A stretch of 64,000 nucleotides of DNA, from assembly GCA_033085395.1 (NCBI GenBank), contig MU853185.1:62001-126000 (forward strand), written 5' to 3'. This DNA comes from Xanthoparmelia taractica. Taxonomy: Eukaryota > Ascomycota > Lecanoromycetes > Lecanorales > Parmeliaceae. The position numbers and the translations under genes are program-made. Each line of letters starts with the position of its first letter. The first letter of the stretch is position 1. This document shows positions 44,149 to 54,760 of the stretch, one piece after another. Below the pieces are notes generated by a model. It worked only from the letters and a program-made list of their open reading frames with translations. It made no database searches and had not been told where the DNA came from.

Positions 44149-44568
44149 ATGGTAACCATGAACGTCATAAGAGCCAAAAGCACTATAGCCTTAACATTGT
44201 CCCACCGCACCGGACATTTCCGATTCGGAAACCCAGGACACCCCTTTTGCGAGTCCCGAAAGGCAACCAGAAAGGCCATGTGGCACGCTGATGGCACTCT
44301 CGGGAAGCGTTCGAACGATGGTCACGAATGCTCATCACTCCCTGCTTGGGAACAGTCATATCTTCGGGAGGCCGTCTTTGGGTCATCACCGCAAGCAAAT
44401 TCCGCCGCTGCTAGCTTTGGCGAGTTTGACGGCGCTTCAAGAGTTTGGGAATGGCCTTCTTCGGGATCATCAGAGTCATCGGGTTCCACGTCACGAGATC
44501 ATACCCCACTCACACCTATTTCTTCTGCTTCCTCGAGTGTCAAGTATATTCGAAACAGGAAACTTTAG
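44149..44568 (+). CDS. Hypothetical ORF, Ser-rich C-terminus
   Basis: A 139-codon ATG-started ORF. The N-terminal half is basic and His/Cys-containing (RTGHFRFGNPGHPFCESRKA). The C-terminal half is Ser/Thr/Pro-rich (SSGSSESSGSTSRDHTPLTP). There is no signal peptide, domain or intron evidence. It may be a real lineage-specific gene or chance in relic DNA. Confidence 0.25.
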   Translation: MVTMNVIRAKSTIALTLSHRTGHFRFGNPGHPFCESRKATRKAMWHADGTLGKRSNDGHECSSLPAWEQSYLREAVFGSSPQANSAAASFGEFDGASRVWEWPSSGSSESSGSTSRDHTPLTPISSASSSVKYIRNRKL

Positions 44569-45200
44569 CTCGGACCTCTACTCCTCGCCCAAGTAAACTC
44601 AACATAGACCAAATCCAATAGTAGCTAAGGAACACGGACCTTTATACCCGCCGTGAAGATGGATCTTAGGGACGCATGGGTGGCGAAGATAGTGAGTTCA
44701 AGCAAGGGTAGCGGGGATCGGGCATGGGCATATCCGAGAAGCTGCTCAACCAAATAGAAGATGAGGAGCAGTTCGTCGTAGGTGGCGTGATGACGATCGG
44801 CAGTGTTTTCAACAAAGAACCGACCTACACACGGCCTACCTGAATAAAGGGCAAGCAGCGAAGGGCAGAGATGAGGAGTCCTGTCTTTTGAGATGCCAGG
44901 TAATTTACGGCATGTTTCAAATGCACAGCGATGAGGGAGAGGCCAAAGACGTTCCCTTAATTATAACAGTCTCTAGGCTTTCCATTAATGATGACAGTCC
45001 CTGAAGTGCGCCCACACAGCAACCGCAACATGCGGGCCAGTCTTCTCTGCAAAAACCAGTCGCTCGACTACGACTTCAGCGCGGCAGCAGAGCGTGCACA
45101 GGCCGCTTGCATGAAACTATAGTTAAAGCGCAAGGATGTCACGATATTGAGTGGAATATGAGAAACTGGAGAAGCTGACCCGATGTTATTGCATGACGGT

Positions 45201-46012
45201 AGATGAATCTGAGCAGGAGAAATCCTTCGGCAGACTAGAGGACCGAGGAAGCCGGTGCAACACAAATTCGATAATAATGCTTTAAATGACGACGTCGGAG
45301 ATGAGTTGGAAGATGAGGAGGATTTTGATGAGATTGCCCGACAAGAGGAGATCCTCGAGGAGAACGCGACGGCAACGAATCGACTACTAAAAAGCAAAAG
45401 TGAAGAAATGTCTACAGGAGCAAAGCCACATAGTTCCCCTTCTTCCTTTTCCCCCACATCCGAGGATAGTCAGGAACCTTTGATACAATTAGCTCAAGGA
45501 GATAGCGAAAGTGCTCGACCGTCGGCCAAGGAGACCTTCTCAGATACACCCTCATGGGAACCTATGTTTCCGCCGCGTGCCAGAACGACGTCAACGGCAA
45601 AATGTAGGTTCTAACTTTCACCACGCTTTTTAAGTCGACTTATTCAATACCTGAACAATCGTCTTAAGAATAGTCTGGCTGGAGATAGCAACCACGCCCA
45701 CGCTCTTCGAAACCTTTCGAATACGGGTTGCGGAACTCAGTCGGCGATTGTATTTTGATGTTTGCCATATTCTCTTACGTTTTCAAAAGGGCCAAACAAT
45801 CTCAAGCAATTAAGAAGCCAAAGCCTCCTACCGCGTCAAAAGTACAAGCACAATCACAGCCACAAACGCAATCGCAATCGAAGAAGCGAAAAGCCGCTTC
45901 TTCGCAGTCGACCCAGCAAGACATTGCGAAAAAGCACAAGCCATCACTAAAAGAATTAGATCATAGACGCATCGCTATATCGAGCGGCATTGTTCCCGGC
46001 GATAACGAGTAG
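45201..46012 (+). CDS. Hypothetical protein fragment: acidic segment, then basic Gln/Lys-rich segment
   Basis: Two frames look like parts of one protein. The first is open from about 45201 (GEILRQTRGPRKPVQHKFDN) and becomes strongly acidic (DVGDELEDEEDFDEIARQEE), then Ser/Pro-rich, to 45614. The second, ending at 46012, is Gln/Ser/Lys-rich with an NLS-like KKRKAAS and KKHKPSL. A GTAGGT donor at 45605 and an AAAAG acceptor at about 45790 would join them in phase, but the intron would be about 185 nt, unlike the other introns in the window. No domain is recognised. It could equally be a transposon or gene remnant. Confidence 0.25.
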
Positions 46013-46232
46013 AAGGGTTTCGACAAGTCTCAGCCTACCGAAGAAAGACGCCCCGTAAGTGTTTGATTGCTGAACAGCAGAGGCGAATGTCGCCTCCTCC
46101 GTCAGAAACCGACTAGGGTATCTGGAGATACCATGCTTCAACCCGGAATGGTTGTTACGGACTGTTAGTACCTGCCTCGGTCGGAGCAAGTAGTATTTAG
46201 GTAGCAGTTTTTGTTAGAAGAAATCAATCTTT

Positions 46233-46939
46233 CCACCCAACTTTTGAATACCCAACATATGGTAGCAACGCCTGATTTTGGTCCTGCTATAGCGAGTACC
46301 ACGGACTACTTGCTAGGCACCAGTCCTATACTTGGTGGCTACTCGCCACCTACCACCCTTTCAGCGGCACGTATTTTGTCTTTTCTTGAAGACCCGTGCT
46401 GCGTACCCCCGGAGAGCCGGAAAAGCTCTCGCAATCACCCTGGCAGGCACCACCAGACACGCTCTGCAGGTCGGGAACGCTACTATTTTCCTAGAGCCAA
46501 TCACAGTAACACTTGCTCTGCAATTTGAGGAGTTCAGCCGGACGGGTCATAAGCACCTCAGCATCCTCGGACAACAGATAAGAGAGATCATCGAATACTT
46601 GATTCGACGGCACCCCAGACAGGCGGAGGAACACCGAAGCCGCCGGTCAAGTACCGATATCGATATTCTAGGGGATCGTCGAGGCAGATCGATTCCCCTC
46701 GACCAGTCGGAATACCCCCCATCGTGGGCAATTGACAAGCCAAGCTTCAGGCGGTCAGTGCTACGATTTGAAGGAGCCACCCGCCAGTTGCGTGCACTCG
46801 CACTGCCACCCTCTACTGGCTGTACGCCAATCCCATCGCCAGCCCCGACTCCTTCGGGCACCCCTCCCGCTGCAAATTCGCCGCAGCTTTCACCTGCCAC
46901 TACACCACCCAACTTTTGAATACCCAACATATGGTAGCA
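46233..46939. repeat. Perfect 35-bp direct repeat flanking a 637-bp segment
   Basis: The 35 nt at 46233-46267 are repeated exactly at 46905-46939 (offset 672 bp). They start CCACCCAACTTTTGAATACC and end ATATGGTAGCA; identity stops abruptly on both sides. Exact conservation over 35 bp in otherwise decayed DNA implies a recent event: insertion with a long duplication, a short tandem duplication, or repair-associated copying. Confidence 0.85.
46332..46919 (+). CDS. Hypothetical ORF inside the 35-bp repeats
   Basis: A 195-residue ORF lying almost entirely between the two repeat copies and ending inside the second (TTPPNF). Residues ~30-100 look like a folded domain (ALAITLAGTTRHALQVGNAT, then IFLEPITVTLALQFEEF) and the C-terminus is a Pro/Ser/Thr-rich tail (PIPSPAPTPSGTPPAANSP). 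The overlapping frame at 46211-46528 starts at the first repeat and could be joined by a frameshift near 46375. No family is recognised. Confidence 0.35.
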   Translation: MVATRHLPPFQRHVFCLFLKTRAAYPRRAGKALAITLAGTTRHALQVGNATIFLEPITVTLALQFEEFSRTGHKHLSILGQQIREIIEYLIRRHPRQAEEHRSRRSSTDIDILGDRRGRSIPLDQSEYPPSWAIDKPSFRRSVLRFEGATRQLRALALPPSTGCTPIPSPAPTPSGTPPAANSPQLSPATTPPNF

Positions 46940-49025
46940 CCCTCGCCACTAGAAGGTAAAACGCAATCTCAGACCTTCGGGTCCGGCAAGACCTCTAGTA
47001 GTTCCGCAGCGCTTCTGGCGCTGAGTTTTCAATGTCCAAGTCCAGCATCTCGCGCATAAATGGCATTTTGCTTTACCTCAAGGAGTTCCAGCATCGATTC
47101 GGCGGTCGGACTTCAGAGTAACGACTGAACTCGAGTGACATGATATGAGAATGCCGAGGAGAGATGAGATCTTGGAGAATCTTTGCGTCAGATGGAGACA
47201 AGGATTCATACTTCCTCAAGCCAACTGTAGTCCATGTATCGCGAAACGCGAGCCCCTTATCCTTGCACAAGGAGTCATATTCTGGACAGGCCTCAAATGA
47301 CCAGTTGAGCCACCGCAACATCTAGCCAGAGTCAAAGATCTCCTTACCCTTCGGCTCCAAGTCTTTATTACCTCTAAATGGACTGCTTGTGAGCTTCTAA
47401 TCTCGCAGGACCAAGGACCGCGTATCTTACGCCGGTGATGAAAATAGTAGAGCAAGGTACCTTCAGGACCACGATGCGATAACCAACTTGCTAGAGAGCG
47501 CTGCTTTTAGAGATAAGCTTCTCAACAGGAAAAGAGATATGAGAGCGGGGGAAAGGGGGACGAGGCTACGGTCATGAGAAACTTACTTGAGAGGGTAGGA
47601 AGATAGTATGTTGGACAATTCATCCAGTGATCTGAGTAGCAGTGGGGTACTATAAATTGTCTCAGCAGAAAAGGCTGGAATGAAACATTTGGGGTACCAA
47701 ACATCAACGAGAGAAAAAGAATAGTATAAACTTCAAACCTCTTACCCCACCATACTCACTGTTGCAGCCCAAATATACCAACTCGGCTATGGCATCTTCC
47801 CCAACAACACAAACCTTCTCAACTCCTCGGGTTGACCGCACCGCCCACGGATTACTTATCCTCAATAGTCACCCCCCCTTTTCCGATCCTTCCGTTCATC
47901 CATACCAACATTATCCATTACCCGTCCACCTCAAGCGCAAATCGTATCCCACTCGCATACCAAACAGACCCCGTCACCTCTGCCAAATCCACAGCTACCT
48001 TATACGCTATCGCTATATCTCAACTCTGTCCACCACCACCACCACCACCATACCCCTATAAACCTAGGACTTTAGTAAGATCTAAAGATCTGAGAACCAA
48101 TACTTCATCCACAGGGCTCCGATTCTCTTATCCACCTTCTCGCGCGATAGGTGGGCACCTTCTACAAACATGGCGGACACGCGGGTCGCATGTTTGAGCC
48201 TCTCGTCGGGCGTAGAAAATGGCGATGGCGCGACGGTAAAGCTTTTGGGGGGGTGGGTGTTGTATACTTACAGCAGGGGCGAAGGTGATGAGGGTGCCAG
48301 AGATGCCATGGCTATTCTGTTGGCTCTTTTCAACAATAGTAGTAATAGGAGGGAGGAATGGAGCTGTGGGGAAATATGATACCCATGCCTCGAGACACCG
48401 AAGACAGATTAAGGTCGGCATTTGGTGGTACTATGTGGGAGCACGCCTTTCATTTGAGACGCACAAGAGACTAACATTCAACCTATGAATTAACGACGTG
48501 TTCTGTTATCATAGTTGCGCTTGTTTTGGCCGCTGGAGTTGTAGCTATCATAACAGAGGTGATCGCATGTCTTGGCAGATGCCGAGATCGTCGCTTCGAG
48601 CACGCAATTCTTCCCATATGCACACCATGCAGAACGATCCGAAACATTTGCTTCTGATCCCTGTGATCGCATATAAAACGTGGACAGGTCTAGATCTTTT
48701 GCAATTGCACCTAGTAAACAACGGATCGAAGATCTGCAAATATGCTTGCCGCTACGGTGGCGAGATTGTCATCGAATACAAAGACTGGGAGGTATGACAG
48801 CCCTGAAAAGAAAAGATGGTAGCTAATAACGTTGTAAGTTCGTTGTACAATCCGTCGGCTACTCTGCATCAGCTGCGTCTTTACCCGTCTAGAACTCCGA
48901 TACAGTGTATGGCACTGCATTTAAAGACAGAGTCTCTTTTGCACGAATCAGCTTTTATCTGAGTCTCGACTCTGGCTTTTGAAATGCTTGATGCCAAATG
49001 AATGCTTCCTGTCCGTGTCTCGAAA
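46940..49025. other. Gene-poor stretch, no supported gene
   Basis: ORFs at 47073-47455 (minus), 47762-48197 (plus, two overlapping frames) and 48498-48797 (plus) show no domain. A (CCA)n run lies near 48030-48050 and a G run near 48248-48254. The plus-strand frame at 47789 (MASSPTTQTFSTPRVDRTAH) looks like a gene start but loses its frame soon after. Confidence 0.35.
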
Positions 49026-50025
49026 TCAATCACGAGAGTTATTCTTTGAGAAGAATCTGCTTGTATCTCCCATCGGAAATGAAAAAGACATGGCCTCTTG
49101 ACACATCAGGTTTGCGACAGTATAGTATCCTAGGAGCCCACTGAGGAAGGCGAATGCCCCTGCTGTCTTCTTGAGCCCTAAAGCAGTATCCGCATGTCCA
49201 TCGGCCGCTGCAAAGTAAGAAGCCGCAACCAGTGTGAAAGCCATCTGCACTGTGAAGAAAATGCCAATGTATACCAGATTCCTGCAGCAATCTTAGCACG
49301 GATATCAGCGCAGCAGGATGATCTGAGGCAGACTCACAGGGGCAAAGATCCGAGCAAGAAGAAGAAGTTCCAGACCGCCCACACTGCCAAGATCAGTATT
49401 TGCAGGCTTTGGCTGCCGCTTCACTTACTGAGCACGAAGAACCCCAGAGCGTTGTTGTACCCTGCTGTGTCTTTTCCATAGGCTGCCTGAACTCCAAAGG
49501 AAGGCGTGATAATAGCACCAAAGCCGCCATAGAAGAACCCGAATGCGGAGAGAACGGTATACGCATACGTGTTTCCCAGGACAAGCTCCCACTGCGCTGA
49601 TACGACCATGCCGATGCCTTTTTGGCAATCAGTCAGCATACTGGGCAGTTCCGGAAGCTTGGGCCAGGGAAAGCAGACCTGCGACGAAGAAGAAGTCGCC
49701 GATGAAAACGTTGGTGATCGTGAGGCCTCTAAATTCCATCAAAGCCAACGCCAACGTCGTTAGAGTCGTAGAAAAGGCACCAATGGCTAAGGCAGTCTGA
49801 GCATAACCGTTAACGGATTGGCCGTGAACAGAAGAGAAGATGTGTGCGGACTGGGCTTCCAAGCTGTGCTTTCAAAGTCACCGCGACTGGTACTAGGTAT
49901 GTCGTTCCGCCCTGCGACGACGATACACTCATTTGGCCTGCGGCAAGGGGGCCCCATTTGCCTTCATGTTGCGGACTTCGGTTTGCGATGTCTTCGAGTT
50001 GGTTGATTCGGTTTTCGTGGGCCAT
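49026..50025 (-). CDS. ATO/GPR1-FUN34-YaaH (AceTr) family transporter
   Basis: Six-helix plasma-membrane protein of the acetate/ammonium (AceTr) family. Five exons, 50025-49894, 49850-49679, 49617-49429, 49383-49338 and 49281-49026, join in phase to 264 residues. Introns 2-4 (61, 45 and 56 nt) have good signals. Intron 1 (43 nt, GTACCA donor) is the weakest and was chosen by phase. Helices include GYAQTALAIGAFSTTLTTLA, VFIGDFFFVAGGIGMVVSAQ, YTVLSAFGFFYGGFGAIITP, ALGFFVLMWAVWNFFFLLG, NLVYIGIFFTVQMAFTLVAA and AFAFLSGLLGYYTVANLM. The canonical NPAPLGL signature is replaced by GYAQTALAIGAF, placing it in a divergent fungal subgroup whose substrate may differ from acetate. It is head to head with the fusion gene. 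Confidence 0.82.
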
Positions 50026-50565
50026 GATGAATACGCTCTGCCACGGCTTTGCGAACAAGACTGGCAAGTACAATTTGCAAAATGTATCAACGCTCGTAGA
50101 TGAACATCATTTAGGGGGTGCTTGTCCATAGTAAGGCTTCCCGTTGTTAGGAAGGTGAACACTGTACACGGACTAGCGTCTGGGGGGGAGTAAGGTCGAT
50201 GATCTGCAGCCCCGCAACCTACGGTCAAAGGATCACGCCTTCATTGCGCCATAAGACATGATGCAAAAAAAGAAGAAAAAGGAAAAGTAAAAAAATGCAA
50301 TGCGCGAAGCGAATCCAATGAGAGGGCGACCGACTTCGGAACGCGTTGGATAGAATGGTCAATACCGGCAGCTGCAGACCCTGCAGTGCAGGGATTCACT
50401 TTTTTGCTTTTTACGTGGAAAGCAGTCTTTGAGAGTACTGAGGACGTAATTGACGGCTAAGTCTAGACCTTTGCGTCTGTATGAAAAGGAGAATAAAAAG
50501 TCATGGTAGAATCGTCGTAGCCGATGCAATTGTAATCCTCCTGCAACGTTCAGTGACTTGTAGAT
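50026..50565. promoter_or_regulatory. Shared divergent upstream region: ATO transporter / MDR-SfnG fusion
   Basis: 540 bp between two start codons facing away from each other. An A-rich run (AAAAAAAGAAGAAAAAGG) near 50264-50285 and a CCAAT box near 50314 could serve either gene. Co-regulation is suggested by the arrangement only. Confidence 0.5.
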
Positions 50566-53424
50566 ATGCCTTCAACATTGCGCGAAATGAATAACAACGC
50601 GAAGCCGCAGACAAACGGAGACGACAATGCACCCAAGACCAATGGTCACTTGAACGAGGATCGTGATAATGCATTTCAACATCTTCCAAAGCCTCAGCAA
50701 GACATACTACAGTTGCACGGGCCTCGACAGAAATATTGCCTAGATAAGGCGGGTGAGATACCAGAACTTCGATCAGAGCGAGAAATCTTAGTACAAGTAA
50801 GGAGAATGTCTAGGGTTCGAGGACAGAGCTGATCTTCAAAGGTTGTAGCAATTGGTTTGAATCCTGTGGTAGGTGGCGCCTCGGCGAGTACTGCTTTGGC
50901 TTCAAGCTGACTGGCATACCAGGACTGGAAGGGACCGTACGTATCTTCAACAAAAGTCAAGCAATGCTCAAGACTGATGCATGGTGAAGTGAATACAACT
51001 TCGGACTCCCTTCGTTCCCCTGGGTCAACGGGCGGGACTTTGCAGGTATCGTCGTCAAGACTTCAGAGGGGTCCTCTAGGATCAAAGCTGGCGATGTAGT
51101 AGGTTTCAAAACACAGAATGATGATTCGAGTGGCAGTTGACGCATGAAATAAGGTCTTCGGTCCATCCACGGATTATCGAGACCTCCGTAAAGCCGCATA
51201 TCAGGAATACTTGGTTACGACGGACTTCAACGTTGCAAGACTGCCAATGGAGTTCCCGGTAAACACAGGTGCAGCTATCGGAGTTGCCTTTGTAAGCGCG
51301 CTGTTAGCACTAGGTGTTTCTTTGGGTTTTGACTACGCCAGCATCACGGGAGCATCCAAAGGCCCCGATCTGCTTGGTCTTCTCCGAAGTTTGGACCCAG
51401 GCGAGATTCCAGAGGACGTCCGAGAAGAGTGTATTGACGGTATTAGAGATGAAGAACGTCCACAGAAAGGAGATTGGTTTGCTATCTGGGGAGGTAAGAT
51501 CACTGCCGCTGTTATGGGACCTATCCTGATGAGACAGCGTCATCAAGTACTGGATCAATGGCACTTCAGCTTGCCAAGCTGATAGGTTTGAGAGTCATCT
51601 GCGTGGCGGATGTTGTCAGGCATGGGTCCCGACTCATCGATTTAGGTGCAGATGTTCTGGTTGATAGGCAAGACCCCTCACGAGCCGTTGAGATCATCCG
51701 TAGCGTGACGAACGGCCGGTTACGGTTTTCTCTGGACACAGTTGGCAAAGAAACGGCAACGCTACTCCAAGAAGCCCTTCAGAAACCAGAAGGAGGCAAA
51801 GAGGCGCATTTGGTCGGCTTAACGGGGCTGCCCATAGCGAGACTTCCAGGTGTCAGGTACCATAGCGTACCCATCAAGGTTTTTCATAGTGTGCCAGCTT
51901 TAGGGGAGAGCACCATGCGCTGGTTGGAGCAGCTTCTGGTGGCAAAAGGGCTGGAGCCCCCGAATATTGCCCTTGCAGATGGGGGCCTGGAAGGTATCAA
52001 CGAAGCCCTCGATAGATTAAGGAATGGGATAGTGTCTGCAAAGCGGATTGTTGTCCCGATTGGGAACAAGTCAACAATCGATTTGAATGGCTATACTGCG
52101 ACTAATGGGACAGCACAGGAGGCTAAAGGGAAATCTGACGGCCTCGAGTATGCGGACAAGATGAACGCAGACTCTTCGCGTATCAAGTTTGCGTAAGCAC
52201 TTACCTGCAATGGTACGAAAAATGCTAACCACTTGCATATATAGATACTGGGTACCGAACGTCTCGGGAGGCTTGGTAATTTCCAAGATCGAACAACGAA
52301 CTGGGTGGTCCTTCGAGCGGAACGTAGAATATGCTAAGACCGCGGAGAGAGTTGGCTTCGAATACGCTTTGACCCAGATCAGATTCATGGCGGGTTACGG
52401 AGCTGGTATATTTCGCTTATTTCCTCATGATCCAGAAGCTAACATTGCATAAGAGAACCAACATGAATCCGTCTCGTTTTCTCAGGCGCTGCTCCACTTC
52501 ACAGAACGTCTCACGGTGATGGCAGCCCTGCTTCCGGGGCCATGGAACCCAGCTATCGCCGCAAAACAGATTGCTAGCATCGACAATTATACCAAGGGAC
52601 GCATTGCTGTCAATGTGGTGTCCGGATGGTTCAAGCAGGAGTTCACGTCAATAGGCCAATGGTGGCTCGACCACGGAGAGAGATACCGGCGAAGCCGAGA
52701 GTTCATAGCCTGCTTGAAAGGCATCTGGACACAAGATCAGTTCAACTTTAAAGGCGACTTCTATCAGTTCCACGATTATCCTCTCAGGCCAAAGCCAATC
52801 GCAAGGCCAGGGCGACCGTATCCAGAGATTTTTCAGGGTGGCAATTCTGTTGATGCCAGAGAAAATGCTGCCACCGTATCCGACTACTACTTCATGAACG
52901 GTAATACCCTAGAGGGTTTCCAGAGCCAGATTGCAGATGTCAAGGAGCGCGCGGAGAAGCACGGCCGAGGAGGCGAGATCAAGTTCGCATTGAATGGATT
53001 TGTCATTGCTCGCGAGACGGAGGAAGAAGCAATCCGAGTGCTGCAAGAGATCCAAGGCAAGGCAAATAAGGAGGCTGTCGATGCATTTGAGGACGCGGTG
53101 CAGAACGCTGGTGCCTCAACGGCCAATAAGACAGGAATGTGGGCGAACTCCAAATTCGAGGATCTCGTACAATACAACGACGGCTTCAAGACCAAGCTTA
53201 TCGGTACCCCGGAGCAGATCGCAGACCGTATCCTACTCCTCAAGTCCCTTGGTATCAATATTTTGTTGGTTGCTTTCCTTCACTACGACGACGAAATCCA
53301 GCAATTTGGCGAGCAGATCCTGCCACTTGTACGCAAGCTAGAGGCCGAGGGGCGCGGCAAGGATAAGGCATATGAAGTATCGCTGACAGGCGAAGTATAC
53401 AGGGAGAGGAAGGACAAGAAGTGA
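50566..53424 (+). CDS. Fusion protein: MDR-type dehydrogenase/reductase + SfnG-like dimethylsulfone monooxygenase
   Basis: Eight exons (50566-50796, 50842-50868, 50923-50936, 50990-51098, 51154-51493, 51538-52192, 52245-52405, 52454-53424) join in phase with no stop to 835 residues; introns are 44-55 nt. Residues ~70-417 form a medium-chain reductase. They include GLNPVDWKGPEYNFGLPSFP, GRDFAGIVVKT, AGDVVFGPSTDYRDLRKAAY and a Rossmann motif IWGASSSTGSMALQLAK (238-254), ending KRIVVPIGN. A polar linker (418-454) leads to a luciferase-fold, FMN-dependent domain almost identical in pattern to bacterial SfnG (KFAYWVPNVSGGLVISKIEQ, ALLPGPWNPAIAAKQIASID, IAVNVVSGWFKQEF, GIWTQDQFNFKGDFYQFHDY). SfnG converts dimethylsulfone to methanesulfinate and formaldehyde using FMNH2. 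An internal ATG at 52161 could start SfnG alone, but no stop or promoter separates the parts. NAD(P)H-linked support of the oxygenase by the MDR half is inference. Confidence 0.85.
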
Positions 53425-54760
53425 CTAGAACTCTTTCGTTGATTGTCAGTGTGATTAGCAGTCTTGGCGTAATTAATGCCTTACGTGCTTCCAAGGCTTA
53501 TGTCCATGCGCCTAGCGAGGCTCACAATGATGATCGTCTCATCAGAACTCAGAAGCTCAACCGTATGTGCTGTTGACAATAGCTGTTTCTGTATCTAGCT
53601 GGGGGGTCGAAGCCACAGCGTGTCGTTCAAGACTAGCTTGATTAGGATTAGTACAATACCCTTTGCACATCTTCCCTCTTGTTGGCCCAATGTTGGGGTT
53701 GGTGCGAGGGCTAGGATTCCCCGGCCTTCTCGCGGCTAACCCCTATCTTTTGGTCCCGCTCCAGGGGAGCCTTTGGGGAATCAATCCTTCTTCAACATCT
53801 TCAATACCTCCTCCCTACCTTCACGGTCTTGATAGAATCATCTTCTTTCTGTCAGCTTCTCGTCTGATACACTCCCAAAGATGAGATTCGACTGGGGAAA
53901 TAGAACTAACCGAAGGGAGAGGGGCGTCTCTGTGTTTTATTGGATCCGCAACAATACAACAATTTCAAGATAGCTGACCACTCGGAAAGCATCCGATAAA
54001 ATGGGCTAACCCAATGGGATCCAATGAGTCGTGCAGGGTGGAGGTCAGAGCTTGCGTGGCAGCCTGAAGAGGTAGAGTCCTTCCATATGCAGGCACGCAT
54101 CGGCAGAAATAATGCGCCTCCTCGACTTTTTTTGAACAACTGCGCATTCTTATTCGTCGCTTCCAGCCTGCTTGTTCCGCTCCTGATTTGATAAATTAGG
54201 TCTTGATTCAGAGGATAATGATTCATTTGGCACACTCCATACAGCTACGGCGGTGACAGCCTCCTCATGCGTGGCGGTGGCGGAGCAGCGCGAGGCCGCG
54301 GCCGACAATGATGCTGCATGAATTCTATCTACCGGCCGCGATCTTTCCATCAACAGCTCAATCTCTTGAATTTACAACGCCGATAGCTGGCGAGACTATA
54401 TTCATCCATGTCTCTGGGGACGACTTGACACACCGCGAGACTCGGATTTCGACCGTGTGTTTCTTATGACAGCGAAGTCTACTCATTGGGTTATTGGCAA
54501 TCCAAGTAATATTGAAAGGCAGCTAGGAACGACAAAATACCCTCAGCTTCCCTTCAACGTACACAGACTGGCTCTCAGGCCAGCATCTAATGAGCACCGA
54601 GGGTATTTACAGCGCCAGGTCAAAGTCAAGCTGCGAAGGCTGTCCAGCTGAATTTCCCAGCCATATTGCCGTCTATAAATTCTACTAGAAAAGAGATTCT
54701 CAGGCCGCAATCACTTTCCCACGATCCAGCATTTCCCTTTCGGCATCGGTATCCGAGCAC
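53425..54760. other. Intergenic, no supported gene
   Basis: 1.3 kb between two plus-strand genes, with ORFs of up to 109 codons (53906-54235 minus) but no domain. The last ~100 bp before 54761 form the leader of the membrane-protein gene. Confidence 0.4.

Noticed and set aside
50842..51200. Apparent frameshifts and stops in the MDR gene that first suggested a pseudogene
   Set aside because: All are explained by short introns with proper donors, branch sites and acceptors. The joined exons restore the conserved MDR sequence in phase.
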